This document shows, piece after piece, positions 7,825-16,499 of a stretch of DNA of 36,715 nt. Below the pieces are notes generated by a model. The model was given only the letters and a program-made list of their open reading frames with translations. It was not told where the DNA came from and made no database searches. Position numbers and translations under genes: made by a program. Within the stretch, counting starts at the first letter, position 1. Each line of letters begins with the position of its first letter. Source of the stretch: Candidatus Syntropharchaeum butanivorans (GTDB lineage: Archaea; Halobacteriota; Syntropharchaeia; Syntropharchaeales; Syntropharchaeaceae); assembly GCA_001766825.1 (NCBI GenBank), contig LYOR01000011.1:1-36715 (forward strand). Reading direction: 5' to 3'.

Positions 7825-8570
7825 TCAGCCTCAATTCTCGGTGCCAGAAGGTATCGAACGTGACCTTCCCCGAGCCTGAAGCTTATATCAATCGGGAAGT
7901 CATTTCCGATTCGCAGCTTCACCTCATCTGCCCCTGCAATAACCCGGCCCATCTCCTTGAGATACTCTATGCTGAACATCGATCTCACATACTCTTCCCC
8001 CACAACAGAGATTGAGAAGAGGTCATCCCTTGATAGCTCAAGCCGCACCTTATCAACATCCCCTTCTGCCTCCATGAAAAACACCTCCTGGGGTTTTGTC
8101 TCTATCCCGATGACCAGGTAATCACCTATCGCTTCTGCTGCTTTTATCCCCTGCCTGAAGTCAGCTCCCTTGAGTATCACCTCGCCTGGGAGCTCTATCT
8201 CCGGGACTTTGGGTTCACGCTTTATCGTGGAGGGTTCAAGGAGTGAGATATGATAGTTCAGACTCCCCATCTTTATCTTCAGCCTGCTTGAATCCTGAAG
8301 AACCATCTCGCATTCACTGTCCGGGTTTCCCATCTTCAGGAGGTCGAGAAACTTGGTCAGATCCAGCCCGATTGTGATATCTTTATCCACCGAGTAGGTG
8401 TCAAACGCTGAGTTTGACAGCTCAAGGTTGACCATAGCTACATTTGCAGCATCAACAGCCCTCACAGAGACTCCATCGGGCTTGAGGTTGAACCTTGCCT
8501 CATCAACCACGGCAAGCAGCGCGTCAATTGCGCCCCGCAATACCGATGTCCTGATACTACTCTTGAACAT
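7821..8570 (-). CDS. pcn: DNA polymerase sliding clamp PCNA
   Basis: A 249-residue archaeal PCNA, which forms a homotrimeric ring around DNA and tethers polymerase, ligase and nucleases. Family features are visible throughout: FKSSIRTSVLRGAIDALLAV at the start, LKPDGVSVRAVDAANVAMV, the L-D-L-T-K-F stretch, FSIEYLKEMGRVI near the C-terminus and the terminal YLLAPRIE. Three ATG codons stand in a row. The last (8570) is preferred because GAGGAGG lies six bases before it, while the longer frame from 8588 places this ribosome site inside the gene. PriL overlaps its stop. A DNA ligase gene, a PCNA client, lies elsewhere in the window. Confidence 0.92.
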   Translation of the reverse strand: MFKSSIRTSVLRGAIDALLAVVDEARFNLKPDGVSVRAVDAANVAMVNLELSNSAFDTYSVDKDITIGLDLTKFLDLLKMGNPDSECEMVLQDSSRLKIKMGSLNYHISLLEPSTIKREPKVPEIELPGEVILKGADFRQGIKAAEAIGDYLVIGIETKPQEVFFMEAEGDVDKVRLELSRDDLFSISVVGEEYVRSMFSIEYLKEMGRVIAGADEVKLRIGNDFPIDISFRLGEGHVRYLLAPRIEAD

Positions 8571-8603
8571 CATCATCCTCCTCAACACTTGTTTTATCTA
8601 TAT

Positions 8604-9776
8604 TCACACTTGGATTATATAAAAGATCGCAGGGGCAACAACCGCAGCAAATGCCGTTGATAGGAGGTTTACGCCATCGTTACCGAGAACACCTCCCCTC
8701 TCAAGTGTCGCACCGAGTAGACTGTCAAAGTTCACCCCCATAAACCCCCCCACGAAGGCTGCGATGATACAGTATCCGTTGCCCATCCCCATAATATACG
8801 CGGCGAGAACAAGAATAAACGCACCAAAGATCGCAGCAAGCTCCCCGAGTACTGTTATCCCGCCATCTGTACCGGGTGGAACAGGCTCAAAGGTCGTTAT
8901 TAAGATCGGTTGATCCCGGGATGTCTGACCGATCTCACTTGCCAGTGTATCCCCCGTGGCACTCGCAAAGGATGCCAGGAACCCGACGATGAAGATCGGA
9001 TCCTGGTACTTTCCATACGCGATCGCCATCGCAAGCCCCACAAGTCCGTTCGCAAATACGTTTCTGTAGCTCCGAACCCCGCTCTTTTCCTGTGCAATCC
9101 CTGCCCTGAGCTTTGCCTCAAAGCGGTAGCGAGTGAAGATGCTCCCAAGCAGCGAGAAGAGGAAGGCTATCAGGAACCACCGTATATCTCCAAAGATGAT
9201 AAGAAGCATCCCCAGCATTGTCCCGGCAACAACTCCGGTTATCTCAACCGCCCGCTCACGGTATGAGATGAGCCCCAGTATGAGCGAGAAGAGGAAGGCG
9301 AAGAGAAGGTGGTAAAGATCGACCCTGATCCCGAAGTAGATGAATATCCACATCACCATCGCAGACCCGACAAATGTGATGACCGCATCCTTCCGGATGA
9401 GATGGAGAAGTAACCCTGTAACGGTCCCGATTGTGACAAGAAAGAGTATGAACTCGGTATCAGGGACTGAGCCTCTCAGGCTGATGATCGATATCCCACC
9501 AAGAAATGATAGGGTGATCCCCACCATGAGAAATGCCAGCACACGTTCGATCATACCCTCTTTATCGAGCAGATTGAACACATAGACCCCTGTGAGGACC
9601 AGAAGTGACGATCCAGGAATGAATATCGGGAGATCAAGAAACTGAGAGAAAAAGAGAAGTGTGAGTGTCGAGAACGCAAACCGCATATCCTCATAGTACC
9701 CCTCCCACCGCTTTATAGCAATCCAGAGAATGGCAAGTATATTGAGGGATATGAGAAACGGTAGGAGATGTGTCAC
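8604..9776 (-). CDS. DUF92 (TIGR00297-type) integral membrane protein
   Basis: A 390-residue protein with about ten hydrophobic segments. It has the hallmarks of the DUF92 family in its second half: FASATGDTLASEIGQ, VPPGTDGGIT and GGFMGVNFDSLLGATLE. Plant relatives include phytyl-phosphate kinases, so a role with polyprenyl or isoprenoid phosphates is possible, but the archaeal function is not established. The frame opens at 9797, but the GTG at 9776 is preferred: it overlaps the TGA of the radical SAM gene (GTGA) and has GGGGAGGTG upstream. It sits last in the usp-ilvE-radical SAM-DUF92 run, 33 bases before the PCNA start. Confidence 0.8.
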   Translation of the reverse strand: MTHLLPFLISLNILAILWIAIKRWEGYYEDMRFAFSTLTLLFFSQFLDLPIFIPGSSLLVLTGVYVFNLLDKEGMIERVLAFLMVGITLSFLGGISIISLRGSVPDTEFILFLVTIGTVTGLLLHLIRKDAVITFVGSAMVMWIFIYFGIRVDLYHLLFAFLFSLILGLISYRERAVEITGVVAGTMLGMLLIIFGDIRWFLIAFLFSLLGSIFTRYRFEAKLRAGIAQEKSGVRSYRNVFANGLVGLAMAIAYGKYQDPIFIVGFLASFASATGDTLASEIGQTSRDQPILITTFEPVPPGTDGGITVLGELAAIFGAFILVLAAYIMGMGNGYCIIAAFVGGFMGVNFDSLLGATLERGGVLGNDGVNLLSTAFAAVVAPAIFYIIQV

Positions 9777-10783
9777 CGCATGAACACCTCCCCGCAAAGA
9801 GGGTCCTCAGCTAAATAGTCACCGGAAGCAAGATACGCCCGCACCCTGCAACCGCCACAGATATCCCTGTGGATGCAGATGGCACACCGCCCCTTGACAT
9901 CTCTCCTTCTGAGGTGTTCGATGATTTCTGACCTCATAACCTCATCAAGGCTCATCTCCCGCACGTTGCCGATTCTGACAGGAAGAAGCGGGCATGGTAC
10001 CACGTCCCCATTTGCTTTTATCGAGAGGAGGGCAATTCCCGCCCTGCACCCTGGTGCTTCAGTATGGAAGAAGTCAGGGAGATACCCCCCACGTTCTGCT
10101 GCCTGCGCTAACACAACCCAGTACTGACAGGCCTGGGTCGTGCAGATCTCAAGTCCGGGCCTTTTAACCTGTTCACGATAGAGATCGTGAAGGCTCTTGG
10201 CATACTCTGTGAGCCCAAGCGAGCTTCCACGACGATTGACCCCTCCCCTACCCATCTCAACAAAATGAAATACCCTGCATTGCCTTGCGCCTATCTTCTC
10301 ACATAAATCCAGGATTTCGGGGAGATCTCCCACGTTCTCCTTCATAAGACACGGATCTATCACCAGGCTTATCCCGGCCTTCTTACAGGACTTTGCACCG
10401 GTGATTCCCCTCCTGAATGTCCCTTCTCCCCTTATTGCATCATGGACCTTCTCATTTCCCTCGATGGGGATGATGACCTCTTTTAATCCGGCATTCTTGA
10501 GCTCTCTGGCAAGATCATCCGTTATAAGCGTGCCGTTTGTCCCCATCATCATGTTAAGGCCGCACTCACTTCCATACCTGATTATCTCAATGATATCCTC
10601 TCGCATCAGCGGTTCTCCACCGCCGAGTGTGACGTTTGTACCCTTACCATAGTACGACCTGATTGACTCAAGAAGGTCCAGCGCCTCCTCTAAACTGAGC
10701 TCCTCTTCACGAGTGTGGGACGTGTAATAGCAGTGAGTGCAACGGAGGTTACATGCGGCTGTGACGTTCCAGTTGATATTCAT
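9773..10783 (-). CDS. Radical SAM protein with SPASM-type C-terminal domain
   Basis: The radical SAM motif CNLRCTHCYY gives Cys11, Cys15 and Cys18 for the [4Fe-4S] cluster that cleaves S-adenosylmethionine. TLGGGEPLMR follows as the GGE motif. The C-terminal third is rich in cysteines, including a CxxCxxxxxCGGC run (CAICIHRDICGGCR), typical of SPASM domains that bind auxiliary Fe-S clusters. Relatives include AhbC/NirJ/PqqE-type enzymes acting on haem precursors or peptides. Which substrate this one uses cannot be read from the sequence, and no obvious precursor peptide gene lies beside it. It overlaps ilvE by four bases (ATGA) and DUF92 by four (GTGA), so all three are translationally coupled. 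Confidence 0.85.
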   Translation of the reverse strand: MNINWNVTAACNLRCTHCYYTSHTREEELSLEEALDLLESIRSYYGKGTNVTLGGGEPLMREDIIEIIRYGSECGLNMMMGTNGTLITDDLARELKNAGLKEVIIPIEGNEKVHDAIRGEGTFRRGITGAKSCKKAGISLVIDPCLMKENVGDLPEILDLCEKIGARQCRVFHFVEMGRGGVNRRGSSLGLTEYAKSLHDLYREQVKRPGLEICTTQACQYWVVLAQAAERGGYLPDFFHTEAPGCRAGIALLSIKANGDVVPCPLLPVRIGNVREMSLDEVMRSEIIEHLRRRDVKGRCAICIHRDICGGCRVRAYLASGDYLAEDPLCGEVFMR

Positions 10784-11706
10784 TCTACAGGCTCAAGCCA
10801 ATCCATATAGGCATTCTCTTCGGCGTTGACCACCCTGAAGAACTTATGCTGGATTTCCTCAGTTACAGGTCCCCGCTTACCATCACCGATCATGATTCCA
10901 TCGATCTCCCTGATCGGGGTCACCTCTGCTGCAGTTCCCGTGAAGAAGACCTCATCTGCGATCAAAACCTCCCCTTTTGTGATGTTACGCACGACAACCT
11001 CATATCCAAGGTCTTTCGCGATCTTTATGACAGAATCTCTCGTAATACCAGGGAGAGCGGATGCAAGCGAGGGGGTGTGTATCACACCGTCATCGACGAT
11101 AAAGATATTCTCACCAGGTCCTTCTGCGACATAACCCTCATTATCAAGGAGTATCGCCTCATCAAAGCCCTTCTCTTTTGCGTCAAAACCTGCAAGCATC
11201 GAGTTTATGTACTGACCGGTGGCCTTTGCACCTACAGGAAGCATCTTCGGGTGGATCTTTATCCATGAGGAGAAGGTGCATCGTATCCCATTTACAAGCG
11301 CATCTTCTCCCAGGTATGCACCCCAGGGCCATGTCGCGATGACACACTCGACCGGGCATTCACCAGGATCAACACCAAGACTGTGATACCCATAGAATAC
11401 AATCGGGCGGATGTAACAGGACGATAGCCCGTTGGCCTTTATCGTTTCAATCACAGCCGTTCTGAGTTCATCGAGGCTATAGGGGATCTTTATCCTGTAA
11501 GGGATTGCAGATCTGAACATCCGTCTGAGATGATCTGTTAGCCTGAATACGAACGATCCCCGGGGGGTGCTATAACACCTGATGCCCTCAAAGACACCGG
11601 AGCCATAGTGTAACCCGTGTGAGAGGACATGAACCTTTGCCTCATGCCAGTCTATGAGCTTTCCGTTCATCCAGATCTTCCTGACGTCTCCAAACCCATC
11701 TACCAT
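10780..11706 (-). CDS. ilvE: Branched-chain amino acid aminotransferase
   Basis: A 308-residue fold-type IV PLP aminotransferase that swaps amino groups between glutamate and valine, leucine or isoleucine. Clear IlvE landmarks are HGLHYGSGVFEGIR near the N-terminus, GAKATGQYINSMLA with the PLP-binding lysine, EGPGENIFIV, and TPSLASALPGITRDS followed by ADEVFFTGTAAEVTPI. The length matches bacterial IlvE. The frame is open to 11748, but the ATG at 11706 is chosen because GGAGGGAGGCGTGAGG precedes it and it starts two bases after the universal stress gene ends. It is fused by an ATGA overlap to the radical SAM gene. The symbol is by family homology. Confidence 0.92.
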   Translation of the reverse strand: MVDGFGDVRKIWMNGKLIDWHEAKVHVLSHGLHYGSGVFEGIRCYSTPRGSFVFRLTDHLRRMFRSAIPYRIKIPYSLDELRTAVIETIKANGLSSCYIRPIVFYGYHSLGVDPGECPVECVIATWPWGAYLGEDALVNGIRCTFSSWIKIHPKMLPVGAKATGQYINSMLAGFDAKEKGFDEAILLDNEGYVAEGPGENIFIVDDGVIHTPSLASALPGITRDSVIKIAKDLGYEVVVRNITKGEVLIADEVFFTGTAAEVTPIREIDGIMIGDGKRGPVTEEIQHKFFRVVNAEENAYMDWLEPVE

Positions 11707-11708
11707 CC

Positions 11709-12146
11709 TCACGCCTCCCTCCTTGATTTCACAATGAGGACCGGGCACTCAGCATGCCTTACAACATTCTCTGCTGTGGTTCCGATGAGAAGTCTATCGA
11801 TGAATCCATATCCATGTGAACCCATTATGATGATATCATACCCCCCTCGCTTTGCCTCCTCCACGATCTCCTCCCAGGGTCTACCATTTCTGGTCACCGT
11901 ATCTATCTCGAAACCCTCCATGAAACGCTCCTTAAGATCCTCTAAGATAGATCTGCTGTATGCTTCAAGACTTTCCATATCGATGTATACACTCTCTGAG
12001 ACCTGAACGATAAAGCGGGTGTCTATCACGTTGAGCAGGGTAATTCTCGGTTTTTCATCAAGCGAGCCAGCAAGCCGGATCGCATGCTCAACCGCACGCT
12101 CAGATTCAGGGGATCCATCATAGGGGATGAGGATCTTCTTATACAT
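11709..12146 (-). CDS. Universal stress protein (UspA family)
   Basis: A 145-residue single-domain protein beginning MYKKILIPYDGSPESERAVE, the typical UspA opening. The ATP-binding signature G-x2-G-x9-G-(T/S) appears as GSHGYGFIDRLLIGTTA, followed by the usual VVRHAECPVLIVK ending. It is probably an ATP-binding dimer. Physiological roles vary and are not predictable here. The ATG at 12146 follows AGGAGAGGAGG closely, so it is preferred to the upstream frame start at 12179. It is the first gene of a run with ilvE, the radical SAM gene and DUF92. Confidence 0.9.
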   Translation of the reverse strand: MYKKILIPYDGSPESERAVEHAIRLAGSLDEKPRITLLNVIDTRFIVQVSESVYIDMESLEAYSRSILEDLKERFMEGFEIDTVTRNGRPWEEIVEEAKRGGYDIIIMGSHGYGFIDRLLIGTTAENVVRHAECPVLIVKSRREA

Positions 12147-12247
12147 ATACCTCCTCTCCTGAAGTACATCTATACTCACAGACCCTCTATTATAATCTTT
12201 TTGCAGAGGTCAGGCTTTCTTGTTAGAAACCTGCCTGCAACAAAAGA

Positions 12248-12268
12248 ACCCCCATCCCTGCTGGGGGT
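12248..12268 (-). terminator. Hairpin terminator after cheY
   Basis: ACCCCCA (12248-12254) pairs perfectly with TGGGGGT (12262-12268) around a seven-base loop. Read on the minus strand the stem is followed by TCTTTTGTT. It lies about 30 bases past the cheY stop, so it would end the cheF-cheC-cheY transcript before the usp operon. Confidence 0.6.
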
Positions 12269-12300
12269 GAAAAAATGGGGTGAGATATTGAAACCAACGC

Positions 12301-12654
12301 CTATAGTACGCTTTCGATCTCTTTCAGGACGTTGGGTCCCTGAAACGGCTTTGTGATATAACCCACAGCTCCTGCTTCAATCGCAGCCTTCACCTTCTTT
12401 TCCTGCCCGACCGAGGTACACATAATGATCTTTGCATCAGGATGGGACCGCATGATCTGCCTCGTTGCTGCAATCCCATCCATGTGTGGCATCACGATAT
12501 CCATCAGGACTACATCGGGTTTGCACTCCTCATACTTCTCCACTGCAACAGTTCCATCGTCTGCCTCCCCAACTATCGTGTGTTTTGTGGAGAGAAACTT
12601 CTTCAGAAGCTCTCTCATGAACTTGGAATCATCCACAAGCATTATATTCGCCAC
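12301..12654 (-). CDS. cheY: Chemotaxis response regulator CheY
   Basis: A 117-residue stand-alone receiver domain. The acidic pocket is Asp8 and Asp9 and the phosphoacceptor is Asp52 (VVLMDIVMP). The switch residues Thr80 (IMCTSVG) and Lys102 (ITKPF) are in place, so it should be phosphorylatable. In archaea CheY links the CheA kinase to the archaellum motor, with CheF as the adaptor. The gene ends the cheF-cheC-cheY run and is five bases from cheC. No CheA, CheB, CheR, CheD or chemoreceptor gene occurs in this window, so the kinase must be encoded elsewhere. Confidence 0.92.
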   Translation of the reverse strand: MANIMLVDDSKFMRELLKKFLSTKHTIVGEADDGTVAVEKYEECKPDVVLMDIVMPHMDGIAATRQIMRSHPDAKIIMCTSVGQEKKVKAAIEAGAVGYITKPFQGPNVLKEIESVL

Positions 12655-12658
12655 ATCC

Positions 12659-13267
12659 CTACCTCCCGGAACGCAATCTTTCTATCGCAGTGACATCCGG
12701 AAGCACGAGAATATCAAGCCCTATATTCATGTCTGTGACCAGAAGGCGTGTATTGAACGCGATCGTGTACGCACTCTTCTGGGCGATATCGGTCATAATC
12801 TGTTCCACTATCGCCGGAACAAAGTCGCAGACGAGGGCCGGTGGATGCTGCGTCAGTGCCAGCTTGAGCTCATCGGCCCATGCATCGATGAACCCGGATG
12901 TGATCACGTTACTGAGCTCAAGGAGCGCAGATTCTTCCATATCAGACAGGATCTTTCCATCAGATGACGAATGATCATCCTCGATACCAGCAAGAAGGAT
13001 CCCTGCAAAGGCCTTCCCATCCTCTGGCCTGTAGAGACAGAGTGCAGAACCGCCAATCTCACCTTCAAAGCCCACATATACACCAACCGCGACGTCCTCC
13101 GGACCGAACTCGACCACGTTGAGAATTTCATTGACTGCTACGATAGCTGCGGATGCAACTTCCATCGTGACGTCCATCCCTACCATCCCTGAAAGGGATG
13201 CTGCGACCATCTCAGATGCCTTTTTTCCCATCTCATTCAGCCATACAAGCTTACCAAGCGCCAGCAT
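12659..13267 (-). CDS. cheC: CheC-type CheY-P phosphatase
   Basis: A 202-residue CheC/CheX/FliY-superfamily protein expected to dephosphorylate CheY-P. The active-site signature (D/S)-x3-E-x2-N-x22-P is matched exactly by Ser113, Glu117, Asn120 and Pro143 (SALLELSN...HPP). The equivalent first-half site, which many CheC proteins also carry, is not recognisable near residues 10-30, so there may be only one active site. The start is placed at ATG 13267 because GGAGGTGA lies just upstream. The frame is open to 13291, but that would run into cheF. It is directly adjacent to cheY. Confidence 0.85.
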   Translation of the reverse strand: MLALGKLVWLNEMGKKASEMVAASLSGMVGMDVTMEVASAAIVAVNEILNVVEFGPEDVAVGVYVGFEGEIGGSALCLYRPEDGKAFAGILLAGIEDDHSSSDGKILSDMEESALLELSNVITSGFIDAWADELKLALTQHPPALVCDFVPAIVEQIMTDIAQKSAYTIAFNTRLLVTDMNIGLDILVLPDVTAIERLRSGR

Positions 13268-13287
13268 GGATATCTCACCTCCTGCAA

Positions 13288-14268
13288 TCAAAAGAGTGAT
13301 GTTTCATCCTCAACCTTCAACTCCATCATCTTGTTAACGATACCTCTCCCTTTTGATGTAAGCTGGACCTCCTTACGTAAGCGGACGACCTCAACCAGCC
13401 CATCAGCGATCATTCGATCGTATATGGTTTCAAGCTCATCTACACCATCGATACCCTCTACAAACGAGTTCATCTCCAGTGGGCTTACGCCTGAATAGAG
13501 TGCCACGAGTATCTCCTCCTCGATCTGAGAAAATGAAGGCCCTTTGTCTGCTCCACCTGTCATCATCACGCTCGCAGATTGCTTCATCATGATCCCCTTC
13601 TCATGGAGGTACTCGGTGAGGTACTCCATCAGCCTGCCCGAGGACTTTGAATAAATGTAGGTACCGTAGGTCTCATCTTCCAGGGTGTATTTGATTGTGA
13701 TAACCTCTCTCTCACTTTTGCCAATTGTTTGAGCTTTAGTTCCGACCTTTTCAACGTCGTCCACCGGTATTACGATAGTTTTTCCCTTCTCAGGCTTCAC
13801 AATTATCGTATCTGTGAAATCCCCCTCGTCAGTCATCTTTCTCTTAATACCGAGAACCCCTTTTCTCCATCTGCTATCTGACTGGATTACTCCCCCCACT
13901 TCTGCGGGATGAAGAACAAAGACCTTCATCCGCCGTGCCTGCAGGTAGACAAGCGATAATCTGAACCGCTTAAGATGTTTTTGATCGTCGCCGGCGAGAG
14001 CAAGAAGCTTCTCTTCCCCGTCTTTGTCAAGATAGGAAATGCTGATATACGCATCGAATGACTTTGATATCCGCTGGGATACATCCCTTCCGATGCTTGT
14101 TATAGATGCAAGTGGGATTGACAGCTTCTTCTGACCGTACTTCAACCATATCCCCTTCTGGGTAAGCACCGCCTTACATCGTTGCCATGAAGGGGGTCCA
14201 CCCCCACCATAGATGTCAACGTAGACAAACTCCCCGTCCATACTGGCAATTATCCCATCGGATGGCAC
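13288..14268 (-). CDS. cheF: Archaeal taxis protein CheF
   Basis: A 326-residue protein matching the archaea-specific CheF (DUF439) family, which couples CheY to the archaellum. This rests on overall pattern: an N-terminal beta-rich domain, a middle with VFVLHPAEVGG, and a C-terminal winged-helix-like part (EEEILVALYSGVSPLEMNSF then a D-E-L-E-T-I-Y-D-R-M-I-A-D-G-L stretch). Its position immediately before cheC and cheY supports it strongly. The start is a GTG at 14268 without a clear ribosome site. An A+T-rich TATATT-like element about 28 bases upstream would allow a leaderless message. ATG 14241 is an alternative. Confidence 0.8.
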   Translation of the reverse strand: MPSDGIIASMDGEFVYVDIYGGGGPPSWQRCKAVLTQKGIWLKYGQKKLSIPLASITSIGRDVSQRISKSFDAYISISYLDKDGEEKLLALAGDDQKHLKRFRLSLVYLQARRMKVFVLHPAEVGGVIQSDSRWRKGVLGIKRKMTDEGDFTDTIIVKPEKGKTIVIPVDDVEKVGTKAQTIGKSEREVITIKYTLEDETYGTYIYSKSSGRLMEYLTEYLHEKGIMMKQSASVMMTGGADKGPSFSQIEEEILVALYSGVSPLEMNSFVEGIDGVDELETIYDRMIADGLVEVVRLRKEVQLTSKGRGIVNKMMELKVEDETSLF

Positions 14269-14422
14269 TCTTCTAACCCACCATAACTTTACATATTATA
14301 ATCTATAAGAACATATAAGGTTTATGGGGGACTAATAATAACATATAAAGAAAAAATCGCATATGAAAAGTTAAATATATTGCAAAGCAAAAATAGATAT
14401 AAAGACAGGGAGGGATTGGAAT
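14269..14422. promoter_or_regulatory. Divergent promoter region between cheF and the KaiC-like gene
   Basis: This A+T-rich spacer separates two divergent units. Two copies of AACATATAA followed by GG or AG start at 14310 and 14340, exactly 30 bases apart, and a TTAAATATAT box at 14371-14380 fits the rightward gene. A TATA-like stretch at about 14292-14303 fits leftward cheF transcription. The repeated motif could be a regulator site, but only two copies are seen. Confidence 0.4.
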
Positions 14423-15154
14423 ATGCTTGAACGGGTGCCCACCGGGATCGCAGGACTGGATGAGCTAATCGAGGGGGGTTTTCCGATAAACACCGTGAAT
14501 CTCGTATCAGCACCGACCGGTGGTGGGAAGACTATATTTGCGATAGAGTACATATACAATGGTGTTAGGAATTATGGAGATCCTGGTGTCTTTATCACGA
14601 TCGAGGAAGGGTATGAAAGTATACGTAGGGCGATGAATGCATTTGGTAAGGATACCAGGCGGTATGAGGAGGATGGTAAGCTCTTTATACTGGATATGAC
14701 AGAATTGCGGAAGGAAATGGGCATCTATGAGTCGGATAAGGATGGGTTGACATTTGATGCCCTGAAAGACGCCCTGACAGGGATACTTAAATATACAAAG
14801 GCAAAGAGATTTGCGCTTGACTCGTTGGTCGGAATTGGACTCAGTTATGAGTCTCCTACCCGGCTCAGAGAAGAGATCTTTAGATTTAGCTGCTTTCTCA
14901 GGGAGATGAACCTTACATCACTTCTTACAACCGAATCTGTCGAGGGAACTCCCGGAATTACAAGGTATGGGATAGAGCAGTTTATATCAGACTCACTCAT
15001 CGTACTGGGACTTGAAGAGATGAATGGGGAGCTTGTGCGGACGATCAGAGTGAGAAAAATGCGGTTTACCGGACATGACCGGGGAAAGCACCCGTTCCTC
15101 ATCACTTCTGGTGGTATTGAGATATCCCCACACGAGAAGATTTTTAATCCATGA
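14423..15154 (+). CDS. KaiC/RadA-like single-domain ATPase
   Basis: A 243-residue RecA-fold ATPase of the archaeal KaiC-like group. It starts with the group's typical MLERVPTGIAGLDELIEGGF. Walker A is SAPTGGGKT (29-37), the catalytic glutamate pair is in ITIEEG (61-62), and Walker B is KRFALDSLVGI with Asp133. Single-domain KaiC-like proteins in archaea are often tied to signalling or motility, and this one is divergent from the cheF operon, but its function is unknown. GGGAGGG at 14408-14414 gives a good ribosome site eight bases before the ATG. Its stop overlaps the start of the next, broken gene (ATGA), so it heads a decaying operon. Confidence 0.85.
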   Translation: MLERVPTGIAGLDELIEGGFPINTVNLVSAPTGGGKTIFAIEYIYNGVRNYGDPGVFITIEEGYESIRRAMNAFGKDTRRYEEDGKLFILDMTELRKEMGIYESDKDGLTFDALKDALTGILKYTKAKRFALDSLVGIGLSYESPTRLREEIFRFSCFLREMNLTSLLTTESVEGTPGITRYGIEQFISDSLIVLGLEEMNGELVRTIRVRKMRFTGHDRGKHPFLITSGGIEISPHEKIFNP

Positions 15155-15717
15155 ATGAAGCAGTGGCGATATCATGCAGACTCTTGGAGGGAATGATAAA
15201 GGAGATCGGGGTAATCATCGGGGTCGAACCCCTTAAGATGTTAATAACCCGACTTTCAAGGGATGAAAAGATCTTAGAGTCGTTGAACTCAATGAGAACT
15301 TCAGCATATCTCTATCAGGGATCAACAGCAACGATAACGATATCGAACCCGCTCTTATGGCATTAAAACGGCTGATGGAGAGTATCTATGATTTTTCAAC
15401 GAGTATATTTGGAGAAGAGGCATCAAGACGGATGGTAAACCATGCGCTTTCCCCGCTTAAGAAAGAGGTTACACGGATGAGGACTCAATCTCACGGAGTT
15501 TCTCCCAGATCTTGCACGTGAGATGGGGACTGTGGATAAAAAAAGGCAGATAGAAGATATAATGGATAAAACAAGGAAAGAGCAGGTTGTTATTATATTT
15601 GAAGACTTATTCTCGGCCTGGATCGAGGACATAAAATCTTTGGGAATGATAGAGCTTTATAAGCGAAAGATTGGCGCGTTAGCATCACCAGGTTCGATCT
15701 ATTATTCATTCATTTGA
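15151..15717 (+). pseudogene. KaiC-companion protein with two compensating frameshifts
   Basis: Three pieces in alternating frames form one ~188-residue protein. Piece one (15151 to about 15305) reads from MNEAVAISCRLLEGMIKEIG. Piece two (about 15306 to 15475) is one base back and reads DIEPALMALKRLMESIYDFS and onward. Piece three (about 15478 to 15717) returns to the first frame with LNLTEFLPDLAREMGTVDKK. The outer frames match, so one lost base and one gained base cancel, yet the middle carries a TAA in the outer frame at 15364. All pieces are helical and charged. No named domain is recognised. It overlaps the KaiC-like gene by four bases, as a functional partner would. Either the gene is decaying or the assembly has two indels here. 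Confidence 0.6.
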
Positions 15718-15750
15718 GAGATGAGGGAAGGGTGGATCTATCAGGGTTAA

Positions 15751-16499
15751 ATGAGAGAGATCGATGATCAACGGCTCATTAACGAACTTGTATCACTCTT
15801 TGATTCTTTCATCGATACGGCATCCTTTCTTTTGGGAAAGAAAGAGGTGCTGAATCGAGGTGCATCTGCTATAAAACCGGTTCTTGATCGGTTTCATCCA
15901 CCAGATGAACTCGGGATACATGACATGATTCTTTCAAAATACACACCCGAAGATTTCAGGGTCCAGATTAAAGAATCAGGCCTCGATACCTCTGAGTTTG
16001 AAGAGGGGAGAGATTTAATGATTGTTGACTGGAACGCATGGCGGGTGGAAAATGTTAGTGGGGTTGAACGTGATGAGGGGGCTCAGTGGTGAGATCTTCC
16101 AGGGATCTTTCATACCTCGCAATTGCTGTTAATAAGGTCTTGGCTGAGCTTGAGGATGCGGCTGTGCGACTTGCAGTCGTTGATGTCCCCTCCCCTGCGC
16201 TCAAAATCCTTGATTTCGAGAGTGTTTATACCTTTACACAGTCTCTCAGGATGAAATTGCGGAAAGAGGGAGTCACCGCTTTATTCCTCCTGGATAAAGA
16301 GATGCATGATGACAGGTCTTTATCTTCAATGCAGGAGATCTTCGATGGACTGATTGAGATAGAACGCCAGCGGGTTGGGGATCGGATCGAGAGGAAGATA
16401 GGGGTGATTTATATGGATAGAACATACTTTGAGTCGGGCTATAAGACCCTGGAGATCTCAAGAGAGGGGATCCGGGTTGTTTCAGAGGGGGCATCGTGA
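15751..16499 (+). pseudogene. Second RecA/KaiC-like protein, frame-broken and lacking Walker A
   Basis: Two frames, 15751-16092 and 16086-16499, make one protein of about 245 residues. The C-terminal half resembles the back of KaiC-like ATPases: a strand with RLAVVDVPSPALKILDF where Walker B sits, then RKEGVTALFLLDKEMHDD and a terminal I-x-x-E-G-I-R-V. The first half contains ILSKYTPEDFRVQIKESG and DLMIVDWNAWRV, again KaiC-like, but there is no GxxxxGKT loop. The expected P-loop segment seems to be missing between residues about 58 and 62 (GIHDMILSKY). The break near 16086 looks like a -1 shift joining DEGAQ to VVRSSRDLSYL. A true two-gene overlap (GTG start at 16086 or 16089) is possible but less likely. 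Confidence 0.5.

Noticed and set aside
12425..12967. 180-residue plus-strand frame across cheY and cheC
   Set aside because: Spans two genes with intact family motifs on the other strand and has no recognisable domain or ribosome site.
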